NCBI RefSeq assembly: GCF_000518725.1
Contig: NZ_KI912485.1
Location: 307,906 to 371,905 of the forward strand
Reading direction: 5' to 3'
Source: Mesoplasma seiffertii ATCC 49495
GTDB taxonomy: Bacteria; Bacillota_I; Bacilli_A; Mycoplasmatales; Mycoplasmataceae
Length of the DNA: 64,000 nucleotides
Below are positions 12,915 to 22,799 of this stretch, one piece after another. A model generated the notes under the pieces. That model searched no databases. It was given only the letters and a program-made list of their open reading frames with translations, and was not told the origin of the DNA. The translations under genes were made by a program, and so were the position numbers. Numbering within the stretch: the first letter of the stretch is position 1; each line of letters starts with the position of its first letter.

Positions 12915-13058
12915 CTATTTTTTTTGTTTATGAATTTCGTGTTTGTTGCAGTTTGAGCAGTATTTTGAAGCTTCAATTTTTTCTTTTTTCTTATCGTTTT
13001 TCCCGATGTAATTTTCATTTTTACATGCTGTACAACGTAAAATATATTTTTCGCGCAT
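12915..13058 (-). CDS. rpmG: 50S ribosomal protein L33
   Basis: 47-residue protein, the usual L33 length. It has two CxxC pairs (CTAC at residues 9-12 and CSNC at 34-37), so it is the zinc-binding form. Start [12 protein letters not shown] matches the family; AGAGAGGTGAATGTTA precedes it. Monocistronic: divergent lipoprotein promoter on one side, own terminator on the other. Possible promoter TATAAT at 13162-13167 (minus strand). Confidence 0.95.
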   Translation of the reverse strand: MREKYILRCTACKNENYIGKNDKKKEKIEASKYCSNCNKHEIHKQKK

Positions 13059-13412
13059 ATTAACATTCACCTCTCTAAATTCATCATATTATTTTAAAAT
13101 ATTTTGCTATAAGCATTCTTGAAAAGTTTGCTTGCCTTTAAATAATATCAATTCCTAAACAATTATACAATAAAAACTAGTTTTTGTTTCAGAAAAAATT
13201 TAGAAAGTAAATTATTGAAATAATGATAGTTGCTTTGTTGTTAGTAACTATCTTTATTAAGAAGAGATTATTCTAAGTCACCCGTGCAAAAGTGTTTCTT
13301 TTTTTAAAATCCAAAACCTATAAATAGATATAAATATAAATAGTTATATTTTTATTAGGGCTTTTATAGTAAAATTATATAGATTATTTATATCGTCACT
13401 TAAGGAGGATTT
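13059..13412. other. 354-base intergenic region between divergent rpmG and lipoprotein
   Basis: No reading frame with coding character. It holds the rpmG leader and a TATAAT on the minus strand at 13162-13167. A 28-base inverted repeat spans 13225-13252 (GATAGTTGCT / AGTAACTATC, 9 of 10 pairs, 8-base loop). On the plus strand an AT-rich lipoprotein promoter region includes TAAAAT at 13370-13375. The inverted repeat has no following T-run and no upstream gene to terminate. Confidence 0.6.
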
Positions 13413-14462
13413 ATGAAAAAATTATTATCATTGTTAGGAGCAGTTAGTTTAACAGCGACAGCTAGTTTAGCTGTTGTCGCATGTACTAATTGAACAAATT
13501 ACAATAACTTTGAAAATTGAGTTAACGAAACAAAAGTTCAATATAAAGGTGATACTGGAGAAGTAGTTACAAAAGGGTCTTCTGCTGTTATTTATATTGG
13601 AGCAAAAGATAATGCTAGTTCACTTTCGTTTCAAGCAGCAGTTGAAGAATTTTTAGATCCTACTGGACATGACTTTAATACTGGGTTAAAAAACTTAAGT
13701 ACAGATAATGAGGATTTAGGTTGAAACATCAAAGCAGCTTCTGGAGCGCTTAAGAATGGTTATAGCGATTCAACAACTTGAAGTACTGCAACTGTTAAAA
13801 AACAAACTCCTAAGAAGAAAAAAGCTTATTGAGAAAAAACAAAAATTAATGAAGACCAGAAATATGTTGTTACAAAAGACAAGTTAGAAGAAAAGGTAAC
13901 CTTTAATTCAATTATTTTAGATGAAATGAGTCAGCTTTGAACAAGCAAACCAATGAAAAAAATTGTTAGCGATGTAATTGAAGAAAATATTGCTAAGTCA
14001 TTATTATCATCTAATTCTAATGCTAATGCTGACAATAAGGTAGTGACTGAAAACGTAAATACAATTTTAGCTTCATTGACAGATACTAAAGGGCCAATTT
14101 TCTTAACTATTAGAAATGGTGTTATTACCGGATTTGTTAATGGATTTGAATTATTCTATGAATTTAATCAAGGTGATAGCAAAGCAATTGATGAAACACT
14201 TGGTACTATTGAAGAAGCTAAGGAAAAACGAAAAACATCATTAATTAATTTATTAAGTGCAATTGAAAAAGAACTTAACTCTAACATTGAAGATCATTTA
14301 TTATATAATGGCTCTCCAACCCTTAATGCTAATCCAACTGGAAAAGCAGTATTTACAACTTGAGACGAAGGAAGTTCAAATTTTGATAAGGATAAACAAA
14401 CAAAGCCTCGTCCTTACCAATACAGTTTAAGTAACCAATACTTAAATAACTTTAAAAAATAA
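13413..14462 (+). CDS. Lipoprotein of unknown function
   Basis: 349-residue predicted lipoprotein. The leader starts MKKLLSLLGAVSLTATASL and ends in the lipobox LAVVAC, with Cys near residue 24, as in Spiroplasma/Mesoplasma lipoproteins. The mature part is polar and rich in Lys, Asn, Ser and Thr. It includes a KKQTPKKKKAYW segment and no recognised domain. A strong TAAGGAGGATTT ribosome site precedes ATG. It is one of only three plus-strand genes here and stands alone between terminators. Processing would use LspA, encoded in this window at 25058-25660. Confidence 0.85.
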
Positions 14463-14470
14463 TCTTTAAA

Positions 14471-14498
14471 TCAACTAAGAAATTAGTTGATTTTTTTA
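14471..14498 (+). terminator. Terminator of the lipoprotein gene
   Basis: CAACTAA / TTAGTTG with a GAAA loop, followed by seven T, 8 bases after the stop. Confidence 0.9.
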
Positions 14499-14581
14499 TA
14501 TTACTTCTTTGCTTTGATGGTTATTAAAGTTTTATACCGACCATTATAAACAAAAAACTATTTAGGTGATGATTTGAATAT

Positions 14582-14636
14582 AAAAAACATCCAGTTAAAG
14601 TAACAAATTGTTTGTAGCTACTTTATTTTAGATGTT
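14582..14636 (-). terminator. Terminator after the ABC permease
   Basis: On the minus strand AACATC pairs with GATGTT and inner AAAGTA with TACTTT, followed by a T-rich tail. It lies 22 bases after the permease stop and could also stop plus-strand read-through. Confidence 0.7.
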
Positions 14637-14658
14637 CTTCTGTATAAAAATTAGTCTA

Positions 14659-15384
14659 TTACAATGGTAAATCCTTATTCTTAAAGATATAAATTCCACC
14701 CGCAAATAATCCAACTGTAATCATTAATAAACCTAAATCTTGGAATAATCACGTTGTGACTTTTGTTCCTACAATACTTATTGGATCAAATAAAGTAATT
14801 ACCGAAAAGTATTTTAAAAACTCAACATTCAAAGTTTCAATCATTGACAATGTTGTCAGAATAAAAAAGACTGCGGGAATCCCTGCTCCACACACAATTG
14901 ATCACCCTGTCTTGTTAAATAAACATGAAAAGATTCAAGCAATTCCAGCAAAAACTGTTGATAGTAGAGTTAAATTAATCATTCATAAGGTTCAATCGCC
15001 ATAGCTTAGATTCGCCCCTGTCATTGCAATCAATCCATAGCCAACACATAAGTAAACGACTCCACTCATAATAATTAGCATTAAGAATACGAACGCTTTT
15101 GATACCAAAATTTTTGTTCTTGATAATGGTGTTGACAAATAATAAGCCATATAACCCTTTTCAATTTCACGAGCAACAATTTTGTTTCCTACAATCGCGG
15201 TAAAAATAATTGGAATTTCAATTCCTATTGACCCAAAATACATTTTTCCTAAAACGACTTTTACTTGATCATCTTCTACTAAGAAGAAAAAGATTGTCAT
15301 TAAAGCAGTTGAAGTCAAGGTTAGTACCGCTCACATTAATCATGTACCCTTAAAGGTATTTTTAATAATATATTTATTTAACAT
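14659..15384 (-). CDS. ABC-2 type transporter permease
   Basis: 241-residue membrane protein with about six hydrophobic segments. The first follows a short basic N-terminus (MLNKYIIKNTFKG). The loop EIEKGYMAYYLSTPLSRTKILVSK is the typical ABC-2 coupling region. The start codon lies within the end of the ATPase gene (11-base overlap), so both are translated together. It is probably an exporter of an antibiotic, peptide or lipid; nothing here identifies the substrate. Confidence 0.88.
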
Positions 15385-16279
15385 CTGGTCCTCCTGCATC
15401 TTTATAGAAATTCATAAAATACTTCTCTAGTGAAAATGGATTTTCTGAAATCATTTCCAAGTCATAGTTATTTAAATCTTTAATGAATTGGGGAACTTGG
15501 TTGGGCAAGATACTATATGTTACTTGATTTTTACTTTGTTTTAAAATCTTATAAGTTTTCAAAATTTCTTTAGTATTAAAAGTAACTGTATAGTAGCGTT
15601 CATTTTCTTGACGTAGTTTAGCTAAATCAAAATTGGAAACAATTCGTCCGCTTTTGACAATTGCTACCTTATCACAAGTTTTTTCAATTTCTTCAAATAT
15701 ATGTGAACTCATTAAGAACGTTGTTTTTTGTTGTTTACGTTCATTAACTAAATCAATAAATTTTTGTTGCATTAGCGGATCTAAACCAGTTGTCGGTTCA
15801 TCCAAGATAATTAAACGAGGATGATGCATAAAGGCAATAATTAACCCAACCTTTTGCTTCATACCTTTAGACATTTTTTTAATTTTTTTATTCGGATCAA
15901 ATTCTCAATATTTAATTAAATCTTCAACTTCATTTCAATTAGATTGATTTCTTAAATTAAATACTAGTTTGATAAATTCAGTTCCTGTCATGAATTCTGG
16001 AAATGCAATTTCTCCTGGTAAGTATCCTACCTGACTTTGAATTATGGCTGCATCATTTCAACTATTATAGTCAAAAACTTCACAGTTCCCCTCATCAGGT
16101 TTGATATATCCCATAATTGTTCTAATGGTTGTCGATTTCCCAGCCCCATTTGGACCTAAATAGCCAAATACTTCTCCTTGATTAACACAAAGATCAATAT
16201 TAAAAATTCCATATCCATTCGGATATCTTTTTGATAGATTATTAATTTTAATAATCGGTGTTTGGTGTTTTGTATTCAT
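15374..16279 (-). CDS. ABC transporter ATP-binding protein (ABC-2/DrrA type)
   Basis: 301 residues. Walker A is GPNGAGKST near residue 45; the signature is MSKGMKQKV near 135; Walker B and catalytic Glu are LIILDEPTTGLDPL near 155; H-loop is MSSHIFEEIEK. The last 90 residues form the variable C-terminal extension usual in this class. A GGAGGG ribosome site precedes ATG, 25 bases after the upstream membrane protein. It forms a three-gene unit with that protein and the overlapping permease. Confidence 0.93.
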
Positions 16280-16304
16280 TTTCCCTCCATAGTTTTCAAA
16301 ATAT

Positions 16305-16991
16305 CTATGAAGGTTGTTCTACTAAAATTCCTGCTTGGTGTTTTTTATAAATCCGTTTTAATAAACTTTCATCAGCTAATAATGGCAAAATAACATCTTG
16401 ATGATGCCAATTTAGGACCGCTATTCGAATTTGGGTAGCTATTAAATCTAATAAAATAAATAAACTCATTTGAGTATTTTCTTGAGCCCTAATTTGAACG
16501 TTTGTTAAACTTTTAAAAACCATTTTAATATGAGATTTAATCATTCGCTTGATTGAAAGCAGCATAAACAATCCCATAATTAGTCCCATTACTACAACTG
16601 TTGAAAAAACAATGGCAAATGTTTCTAAGTTTAGCAATCTTTGGACAACTCTCGCTTCGTTTTGTTCCATTAAAAAAATTGTTTGCCATTGCAATAATAA
16701 AAAAGATGGAATTGATATCATATAAATCTTTCGCAAATTTTCAATTTTAAAATTGGCTTTTAAATTATATGTTGAAACTGTTGAAAAGATCGTTTGTCCA
16801 TTTTCATAGATTCCCTTAAATTGCAAAAGTAAAAACCCTATATTAGCTTGAATAAGAAATCAAATTAAAATAATTTCAGTTTTTTGTTCTAGTAAGACTA
16901 TTTTAAAAAACATGTTGGCCAAAATTGAAGTACAGACAGTAAAATATGCTAAAAGAATTATAAATTTTAAACTGGTTACTTTTTTCATCAT
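16305..16991 (-). CDS. Membrane protein of unknown function upstream of ABC-2 genes
   Basis: 228 residues, not recognised. Four hydrophobic segments are visible, near residues 8-28, 38-58, 85-105 and 130-150. A basic loop (SIKRMIKSHIKMVFKS) follows one of them, and a soluble tail of about 55 residues ends it. Start at tandem ATG codons (16989-16991 or 16986-16988). It lies 25 bases upstream of the ABC ATPase and is probably co-transcribed, so it may be an accessory membrane component of that transporter. Confidence 0.75.
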
Positions 16992-17083
16992 GACCCCACT
17001 TATGTAATTTCATAAATTATAATACATTCCACTTAGAAATACCTTAGCAACTATAATTAAATGCATAAACTTAAATCAAACGT

Positions 17084-17108
17084 AAAAAAAATAACCCGAA
17101 GGTTATTC
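17084..17108 (-). terminator. Terminator of the tRNA operon
   Basis: On the minus strand AATAACC TTC GGGTTATT followed by eight T, just after the tRNA-Leu gene. Confidence 0.92.
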
Positions 17109-17119
17109 TAAATTTCTGA

Positions 17120-17218
17120 TGGTCCCCAAGGCCGGACTTGAACCGGCACGGGATATAAAGCCCGTTGGATTTTAAGTCCAATGCGTCTACCTGTTCCGCC
17201 ACTTGGGGATAAAAATCC
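17120..17218 (-). tRNA. tRNA-Leu (TAA)
   Basis: Acceptor CCCCAAG/CTTGGGG, long variable arm typical of class II tRNA, T-loop GGTTCAAGTCC, anticodon loop ACTTAAAAT giving TAA. CCA is encoded (17120-17122). Last of five tRNA genes in one transcript. Confidence 0.95.
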
Positions 17219-17229
17219 TAATATAAAAA

Positions 17230-17305
<76 letters not shown>

Positions 17306-17314
17306 GAAAATAAG

Positions 17315-17389
17315 TGGTTGGGCTAGCAGGATTCGAACCGGCGCATGAAGGAGTCAAAGTCCTTTGCCTTACCGCTTGGCTATAGCCCA
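17315..17389 (-). tRNA. tRNA-Gln (TTG)
   Basis: Acceptor TGGGCTA/TAGCCCA, anticodon loop CTTTGAC between AAGGA and TCCTT, T-loop GGTTCGAATCC, encoded CCA. Confidence 0.95.
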
Positions 17390-17398
17390 ATAAAAAAA

Positions 17399-17482
17399 TG
17401 GTGGAAGGGGAGGGATTCGAACCCCCGAACCGAAAGGAAGTGGGTTACAGCCACCCGCGTTTAGCCTCTTCGCTACCCTTCC
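17399..17482 (-). tRNA. tRNA-Tyr (GTA)
   Basis: Acceptor GGAAGGG/CCCTTCC, anticodon loop CTGTAAC giving GTA, long variable arm as in bacterial tRNA-Tyr, encoded CCA. Confidence 0.95.
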
Positions 17483-17492
17483 ATATTTATAA

Positions 17493-17568
17493 TGGTGCTG
17501 ACTAAAGGACTTGAACCTTCGACCTATTGATTACTAGTCAATTGCTCTACCAGCTGAGCTAAGTCAGC
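17493..17568 (-). tRNA. tRNA-Thr (AGT)
   Basis: Acceptor GCTGACT/AGTCAGC, anticodon stem ATTGA/TCAAT with loop CTAGTAA, so the anticodon is AGT with A at the wobble position. T-arm GGTTCAAGTCC, encoded CCA. First gene of the tRNA transcript. Thr-AGT has been described in mycoplasmas but is rare in bacteria. Confidence 0.93.
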
Positions 17569-17606
17569 AAATAATTACTGATTCCTTGAAAGCAAGGACA
17601 TAAATA

Positions 17607-17636
17607 ATTTTACATCAGGTACGCGTCTTTTGTCAA
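17607..17636 (-). promoter_or_regulatory. Strong promoter of the tRNA operon
   Basis: On the minus strand TTGACA (17631-17636) is followed after 18 bases by TAAAAT (17607-17612) with TG two bases before it. It lies about 40 bases upstream of tRNA-Thr. It is the closest match to the sigma-A consensus in the window. Confidence 0.85.
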
Positions 17637-17719
17637 CCTTTTTTCACATAATTTGGAAAAACCAATTACTTATTTATTATCATTTATTTTTGCTAATAAT
17701 TCAAGACTAAATTTATAAA

Positions 17720-17755
17720 AAAATAAAAAAATCGCTGATTTTAATCAACGATTTT
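17720..17755 (-). terminator. Terminator of acpS-folA-plsC
   Basis: On the minus strand AATCGTTGAT / ATCAGCGATT form a stem with the plsC stop codon at the loop, followed by a run of T. Confidence 0.85.
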
Positions 17756-18793
17756 GAAAAGATCTTTAATTGATTTTTTCTTTTTATTTTTTTGACCTTC
17801 TTCTTTTTCCTTAATTTCTTTTTCTAAGGCTTTAATATCTTTTTTAGAAAGTTTTTTTAGTTCATAACGCATTGGTTGATGTTCTCATTTTTGCATATTA
17901 GCTACTACCTCTTTACGAACATTTTTTGTTAAATCTTCTGTTTTTAAAGAGATATGTTTGGCTGGCATAATTGGTTTACCAAAAACAACTTTAACTTCAA
18001 CACGTTTAGGACGTTCTTCAGCAAAAACTTGATGAGAGTTAATAATTGTTACTGGAACAACCGGAGCATTTGCCATTTGTGCCACTTTTAAAGCAGCCCC
18101 ATGGAATTCTCCAATTTCTTGAGTTCCACTACGAGTTCCTTCCGGGAAAATTACTAGTGAACGTTTGTAATCAACTACAAGATCTTTAGCTTCTTTGAAA
18201 GCAGCTAATGCTGAACGAGGACTTTGACGATCTAATGGAACACAATCAATTAAACGAACAAAGGCTCCATAATTTTTGTCATCTCATAATTCTTCTTTAG
18301 CAATAAATGCCAATGGTTGTTGACGACTAAAATCATTAATAGCAATTAAAATTGCTGGATCAATATTTGACTGATGATTTGGCGCTAAAATCACTCCACG
18401 ATCTAATCAATTTTCAATTCCTTCAATTTTAATATCAACATTTAATGTAAATAATACTTTGTTAACTGCTTTTTTAACTCATTGATAACGATACTCTTCG
18501 GAATATGTGTTTGGATCATTACGATTTTTTTTGACAATTTTTTTTGACTTACGAGAAATACGTCATAATGGTCATCACATAAACAACATTTTAGGTTTAC
18601 TAAAATTCTTTTTCTCTTTTGGTTTACCAGCTTCATCATCAATATTTTTAGTTGTTGATGGTTGTGTAGTTGGTGTTGCTGCAACTACGTTTGTTTCTTT
18701 TTGAACAACTGGTGTTGATTCAGTAGCTGTTACTTCAACATTTTCTGTTTTACCAACTTGTAAATTATTTTCTCTAATAGCTTGTTTTGCCAT
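17741..18793 (-). CDS. plsC: 1-acyl-sn-glycerol-3-phosphate acyltransferase
   Basis: 350 residues. The enzyme acylates lysophosphatidic acid to phosphatidic acid at the inner membrane face; CdsA in this window uses the product. The catalytic motif NHQSNID is near residue 140, and the glycerophosphate-binding motif FPEGTRSGT is near residue 205. The first 75 residues are a low-complexity Thr/Val/Lys-rich extension, and the last 40 are Lys/Glu-rich. The family is usually about 240 residues, so both ends are extended. It begins one base after the folA stop. Confidence 0.93.
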
Positions 18794-18794
18794 T

Positions 18795-19277
18795 TTATAC
18801 CCTCTTATATATTTCTACGGTAAATTCCTCATATTCATTTTGATTTACCTTACTAAACTTATTGTAATTGAATTGTGGAATATATACATCCCCTAAATAC
18901 GGTTTTTTAATAATACTACATAATAATTCATCACAATTATCAAAAAATAGTTCAAATACTTGAGCCCCTCCAATGACATATAAGTCTTTATTAGGGTTAT
19001 GTAAGTATTCTTCAATTAAAGGTTGATAGTCTTTAATAAACCTCAAGTTTTCCTTCGCATAACTTTCAAATCGATTTGGATCACGAGTCAAAACATAATT
19101 CAAGCGGTCTTTTAGTGCCCGATATCCCATTCCGACAAATGTTGCTGAACCCATAAGTACAGCATGATTTAAAGTTGTTTTACGAAAGTGTTCCATTTCG
19201 GCTTTAATTTTTCAGGGTAATTGATTTTGGCTACCAATTACTCCATCTGCAGTTTGAGCTCAAATTAGTTTAATCAT
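18795..19277 (-). CDS. folA: Dihydrofolate reductase
   Basis: 160-residue NADPH-dependent enzyme reducing dihydrofolate to tetrahydrofolate, of usual family length. It starts MIKLIWAQTADGVIGSQNQLPW, the conserved N-terminal strand and Met20-loop region, and has a GSATFVGMG cofactor segment and VIGGAQVFELF. Two TGA codons near the N-terminus read as Trp, including the one after LP. The start overlaps the end of acpS by 8 bases. Confidence 0.93.
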
Positions 19278-19599
19278 CTTCTCTAACCGCCATTCCTACT
19301 GCATAATTTGTTTCATGTGATATTGAAATATGAGTTGATTGTAATCCCGGTGTCAAAATTATTGGAGTTTGATTATCATAACCAATATTAATTAAGGTCG
19401 GTGAGATTCAAATATCCAATGTTTTAATAATTGCTTCTTTAACAGCTCAACGGCCGGCTGCAAATTCCAACTTTCGTTGTTCACTTTCAAACTTGTTGAG
19501 CATTTGCAGTTCCTCAGCTGATAAAAATTTTTCTAAAAAAGCTTGTGTCAGCTTAATACGCGCATTTTCAACAATATCAATTCCAATTTTTTTTATCAT
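19270..19599 (-). CDS. acpS: Holo-[acyl-carrier-protein] synthase
   Basis: 109-residue enzyme moving 4'-phosphopantetheine from CoA to acyl carrier protein. Motifs: GIDIVENARI at residues 6-15 with the magnesium-binding Asp, and FAAGRWAVKEAIIK near residue 46. The ATG is preceded by TTAGGTGAAAAT. First gene of acpS-folA-plsC, which links lipid and folate housekeeping. Confidence 0.94.
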
Positions 19600-19615
19600 A
19601 TTTTCACCTAATATT

Positions 19616-19644
19616 ATTTTAACATTTACCTTTCTAAAGTATAA
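19616..19644 (-). promoter_or_regulatory. Promoter of acpS-folA-plsC
   Basis: On the minus strand TTATAC (19639-19644), 17 bases, then TAAAAT (19616-19621) preceded by TGT, close upstream of acpS. Confidence 0.5.
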
Positions 19645-19669
19645 GTTATTGTTAGATTGTTTTAATTAT

Positions 19670-19698
19670 TAAAATAAAAAATCTTAGATAAACTAAGA
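19670..19698 (-). terminator. Terminator of the APC permease gene
   Basis: On the minus strand TCTTAG TTTAT CTAAGA followed by T-rich sequence, 9 bases after the stop. Confidence 0.85.
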
Positions 19699-19706
19699 CT
19701 TTTGAA

Positions 19707-21125
19707 TTAACCTTGATTATTGTCAACTTCTACAACTTTGGTAGTATTATGCAATTGACGTTTATTTTCATAGCGAACTTTGAAAAACCCAATTCCGAAG
19801 ACTACGGCTGCTACTGCAATCATTAATAGTGGTCTTCAAATTGCTGAAAATACTGTTGGATATTGATCTCATTCGTATAGTGGATAAATTACCATTAAAT
19901 AAATTGAACCAACTAAAGTTATTATTGCAGTAATAATACTCAAACTCATAAAAATTCAGAAAGTTAGATTATTATAAATTCGCGTATATTTTCGATCAGA
20001 ATAACGTAACTTAATTACCGATGCATCCAACAACAGTTTTAACACAGTTGTTGCTAAGGCAAACGAAGAAATAATTTGAGTAACATCATTGAAAATAATA
20101 TAGAAAATTGCAATGGCGCTTAATAAAATAATTGCCATATATGGCTGATTAGACTTTGAATATATTTTGCCAAAAACTGCATGCGCATCTCCTGACTCTG
20201 CTAGTTTATGAATCAAACGTGATTGAAACATTAAGAAAGCATTAATTGAACCAATAAATAAAAATATTGCCATAATGTTAAAAGTCAGTTTTGCCCAATC
20301 AGGGATATTTAAATTTCCTAATGATGTACCTGTCATTGGTAAATCTTCTGGTGATTTAGCCAATGACAATAAAGCAATTCCATAAGCAACATAAATTACT
20401 AAAACAATAACTACTGCTCCAATAATTGTTAATGGCACAGTACGTTTAGGATTTTCAATTTCTGCAGTAATATAAGTTGGAAATTCATGACCTGAATAGG
20501 CAAATCCAGTATATGTAATTGCTGGAATTAATAATGCCGCTGATACATAAGCTTTTCCTAGATCTTTATTAATATTTTCATTGCTTAATAGACCATCTTT
20601 TGATCCAAAAACAATTGCTAAAATAAAGACTAATAAAATTGGTAAGGCTTTAGCTAGTAAGAAAATAAATTGTGTATATTTGGAACTGTTACGAATTAAG
20701 ATTTGAATTGCACCCATACTTACTAAGATTGCAATTGCTAAAAACTTCGTAAAGTAAATATTGTTAATTCCTGATATCTCACTAACAATTCCCGCCATTG
20801 CTGAACAAGAACCAGCCAATGATGTTGCTGAAACGAACAACACCAAAACTCAACCAAATCAAAAAGCTAAGATTTTTCAATTACACTTTTTAATTCAGGC
20901 ATAAGCTCCTCCACTTTCTTGATAGGCAATTGAAGGTTCAATCATAATCATTGCTTCAGGTATAACAATTAAAGCTCCAAGTACTCAAGCCAAAATCATC
21001 AAAATTGGATTCTGATTTGCTAAACTAAAGACCATGTTGAAAGAAATAATAATACTTGATCCAACAATCGCAGTTAAGGTTGATGCTAATACAGTTCAAA
21101 AACCGTATTTTTTACTTAATCTCAT
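19707..21125 (-). CDS. APC-family amino acid permease
   Basis: 472-residue transporter with about 12 hydrophobic helices. The N-terminal helix carries the substrate-binding motif AIVGSSIIIS (family G[ST]G pattern weakened to GSS). Later come EPSIAYQESGGAYAW, typical of APC helix 2 and loop, and SGHEFPTYITAEIENPKRTVPLTI, typical of the helix 6 and following loop. The start overlaps the end of the hydrolase gene by 14 bases, so the two are coupled. Substrate not determinable; likely an amino acid. Confidence 0.9.
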
Positions 21126-22128
21126 TAGAGTTCTCCCATTTTTTACTAAAATTTAATGTTTTCATTTTATACAATTCATGATGTTTGGCAATTACCGCGA
21201 CATGATTTGCATCTGGTGGAGTTCAAATTTCACTTTGCACTCGAGTTTCATACTGACGTTTTTTATCATACATTTCTTGACTCATTCATCATGGCACAAA
21301 AGTATCTTTTTGCCCATGAATAAAAAAGATTGGTATGTCTACGCATTTTTTCATTTGCTTTTTCAAATCATATTTATTTTGATTTGTTCGTGTTTCTTTA
21401 CTGAACTTCTTAGTAAACTGATATCCCTCAATTCATCACGAATTATGGAAAAAGTTATTTTCAATAAAATAACGATATTGTTGTTTAAGCGAACTAAATC
21501 CACAGTCAGCAACAACTCAATTAATCAACTTATTATATTTTCCGACTTGGCTATATAAGACGCTTGTTGAAGCACCCATACTATTGCCAATTAATCCAAT
21601 TGAATCTGGATGATATGTTTTTTGCATATATTCAATAATTCGATCAAGAATTTCAATTGACGACATTCCAATATCGGTTTTTTCCCCATAAGTTAATCCG
21701 TGAGCAAATGCATCAAAGGTGATAATATTGTATCCTTGTTGATAATAGTGAAAAACTAATCTTAAAGCTAAGTATTTATCTTCAGTTCATCCATGAAGTC
21801 CAATCACTCACTTATTTGATTGCGAATTTTTGGCAACTAACATACTAACTGGCCCTTTAGTAGTTGTTAATTCAACTGTTTCTAAATCTTCTTCTTTAAA
21901 AGTTTCTAACTTCATATATTTACTTTTTAAATCATCAAGATGGTATTGTAAATTGTTAGAAATAATTTCAGTACCATCTTCATTAATTCATTTGCCATTA
22001 CGTGGATAGTTATAGCAAAAAGCTTTATACTTTTCAAAATTCGCTGGTGCTTTAGATTTAATTGTTTTATAATTTCAAATTGTTTTAGCAATAATCGATA
22101 AATTATACAAATAACGATTTTCTTTCAT
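21112..22128 (-). CDS. Alpha/beta hydrolase
   Basis: 338-residue alpha/beta-hydrolase fold protein. Oxyanion motif HGW in VIGLHGWTEDKY near residue 115; nucleophile elbow GNSMGAS near residue 175; acid in FIHGQKDTFVP near 275; final His in PDANHV near 312. No signal peptide, so cytosolic. Substrate unknown: esterase, lipase or peptidase are all possible. It precedes and overlaps the APC permease gene, and has a paralogue at 28702-29685. Confidence 0.85.
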
Positions 22129-22155
22129 AATAACTCCTATAGTTTATAAACATAC

Positions 22156-22184
22156 TTTATAGTTTTTAGTAGCCCTGATATCAA
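22156..22184 (-). promoter_or_regulatory. Promoter of hydrolase-permease operon
   Basis: On the minus strand TTGATA (22179-22184), 17 bases, TATAAA (22156-22161), 28 bases upstream of the hydrolase start. Confidence 0.55.
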
Positions 22185-22269
22185 TACTCTTATTCAATTC
22201 TTTATACAAAATAATCATATCATTATCGATAATTATTTATTCTTGATTCTAGAATTTTATTTAATTAAA

Positions 22270-22299
22270 AAAGCATTAAAAAAATGCCAAAGGGCATTT
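22270..22299 (-). terminator. Terminator of the dCMP deaminase gene
   Basis: On the minus strand AAATGCC CTTT GGCATTT followed by T-run; the stem begins within the stop codon. Confidence 0.88.
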
Positions 22300-22786
22300 A
22301 TTTTTGTCTAACTTCAATTTTGATTTCTAAATCAGGTAGTTGTTCATAAGAAATTTTTGCAGCATCTAACATTTTTCGTGATGCTACAAACTCTTTTTCA
22401 TGATGATATTTATCATCAATAAAATAAATTCGTTGAATTCCTGCTTGAATAATAATTTTAGTACATTCATTACAAGGGAATAAAGTTACATACACATCAC
22501 ATCCAGTTAAGTCTGTTCGTGCACTTACAATTGCATTTAGTTCTGCATGAGCAACATAAGGATATTTCAACTTTCCTCAATCTTCTCCCGTATTGATTCA
22601 GGGAAATTCATCATCATTGATTCCTCGAGGAAATCCATTATACCCGGTTGAAATAATTTGATTTAGTTGATTAACAATAACAGCTCCAACTTGAGTTGAA
22701 GGATCTTTACTGCGCATTGCGCTAGCTTTGGCAACAGTCATAAAATAAGGCTTTCATGATAGATAATCTTTTCTCTTATTTGACAT
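22298..22786 (-). CDS. Deoxycytidylate deaminase (ComEB-like)
   Basis: 162-residue zinc deaminase converting dCMP to dUMP, feeding dTMP synthesis. The zinc and proton-transfer motif HAELNAI is near residue 77, and the second zinc motif PCNECTK is near 104. N-terminal [21 protein letters not shown] is characteristic. The ribosome site AGGAGG of this gene includes the last bases of the upstream stop codon (TAGGAGG), so it follows the rhomboid-like gene closely and is probably co-transcribed. Confidence 0.93.
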
Positions 22787-22799
22787 ATTAGGTTACCTC

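Noticed and set aside
21178..21558. 126-residue plus-strand frame
   Set aside because: Antisense to the alpha/beta hydrolase, whose catalytic motifs are clear.
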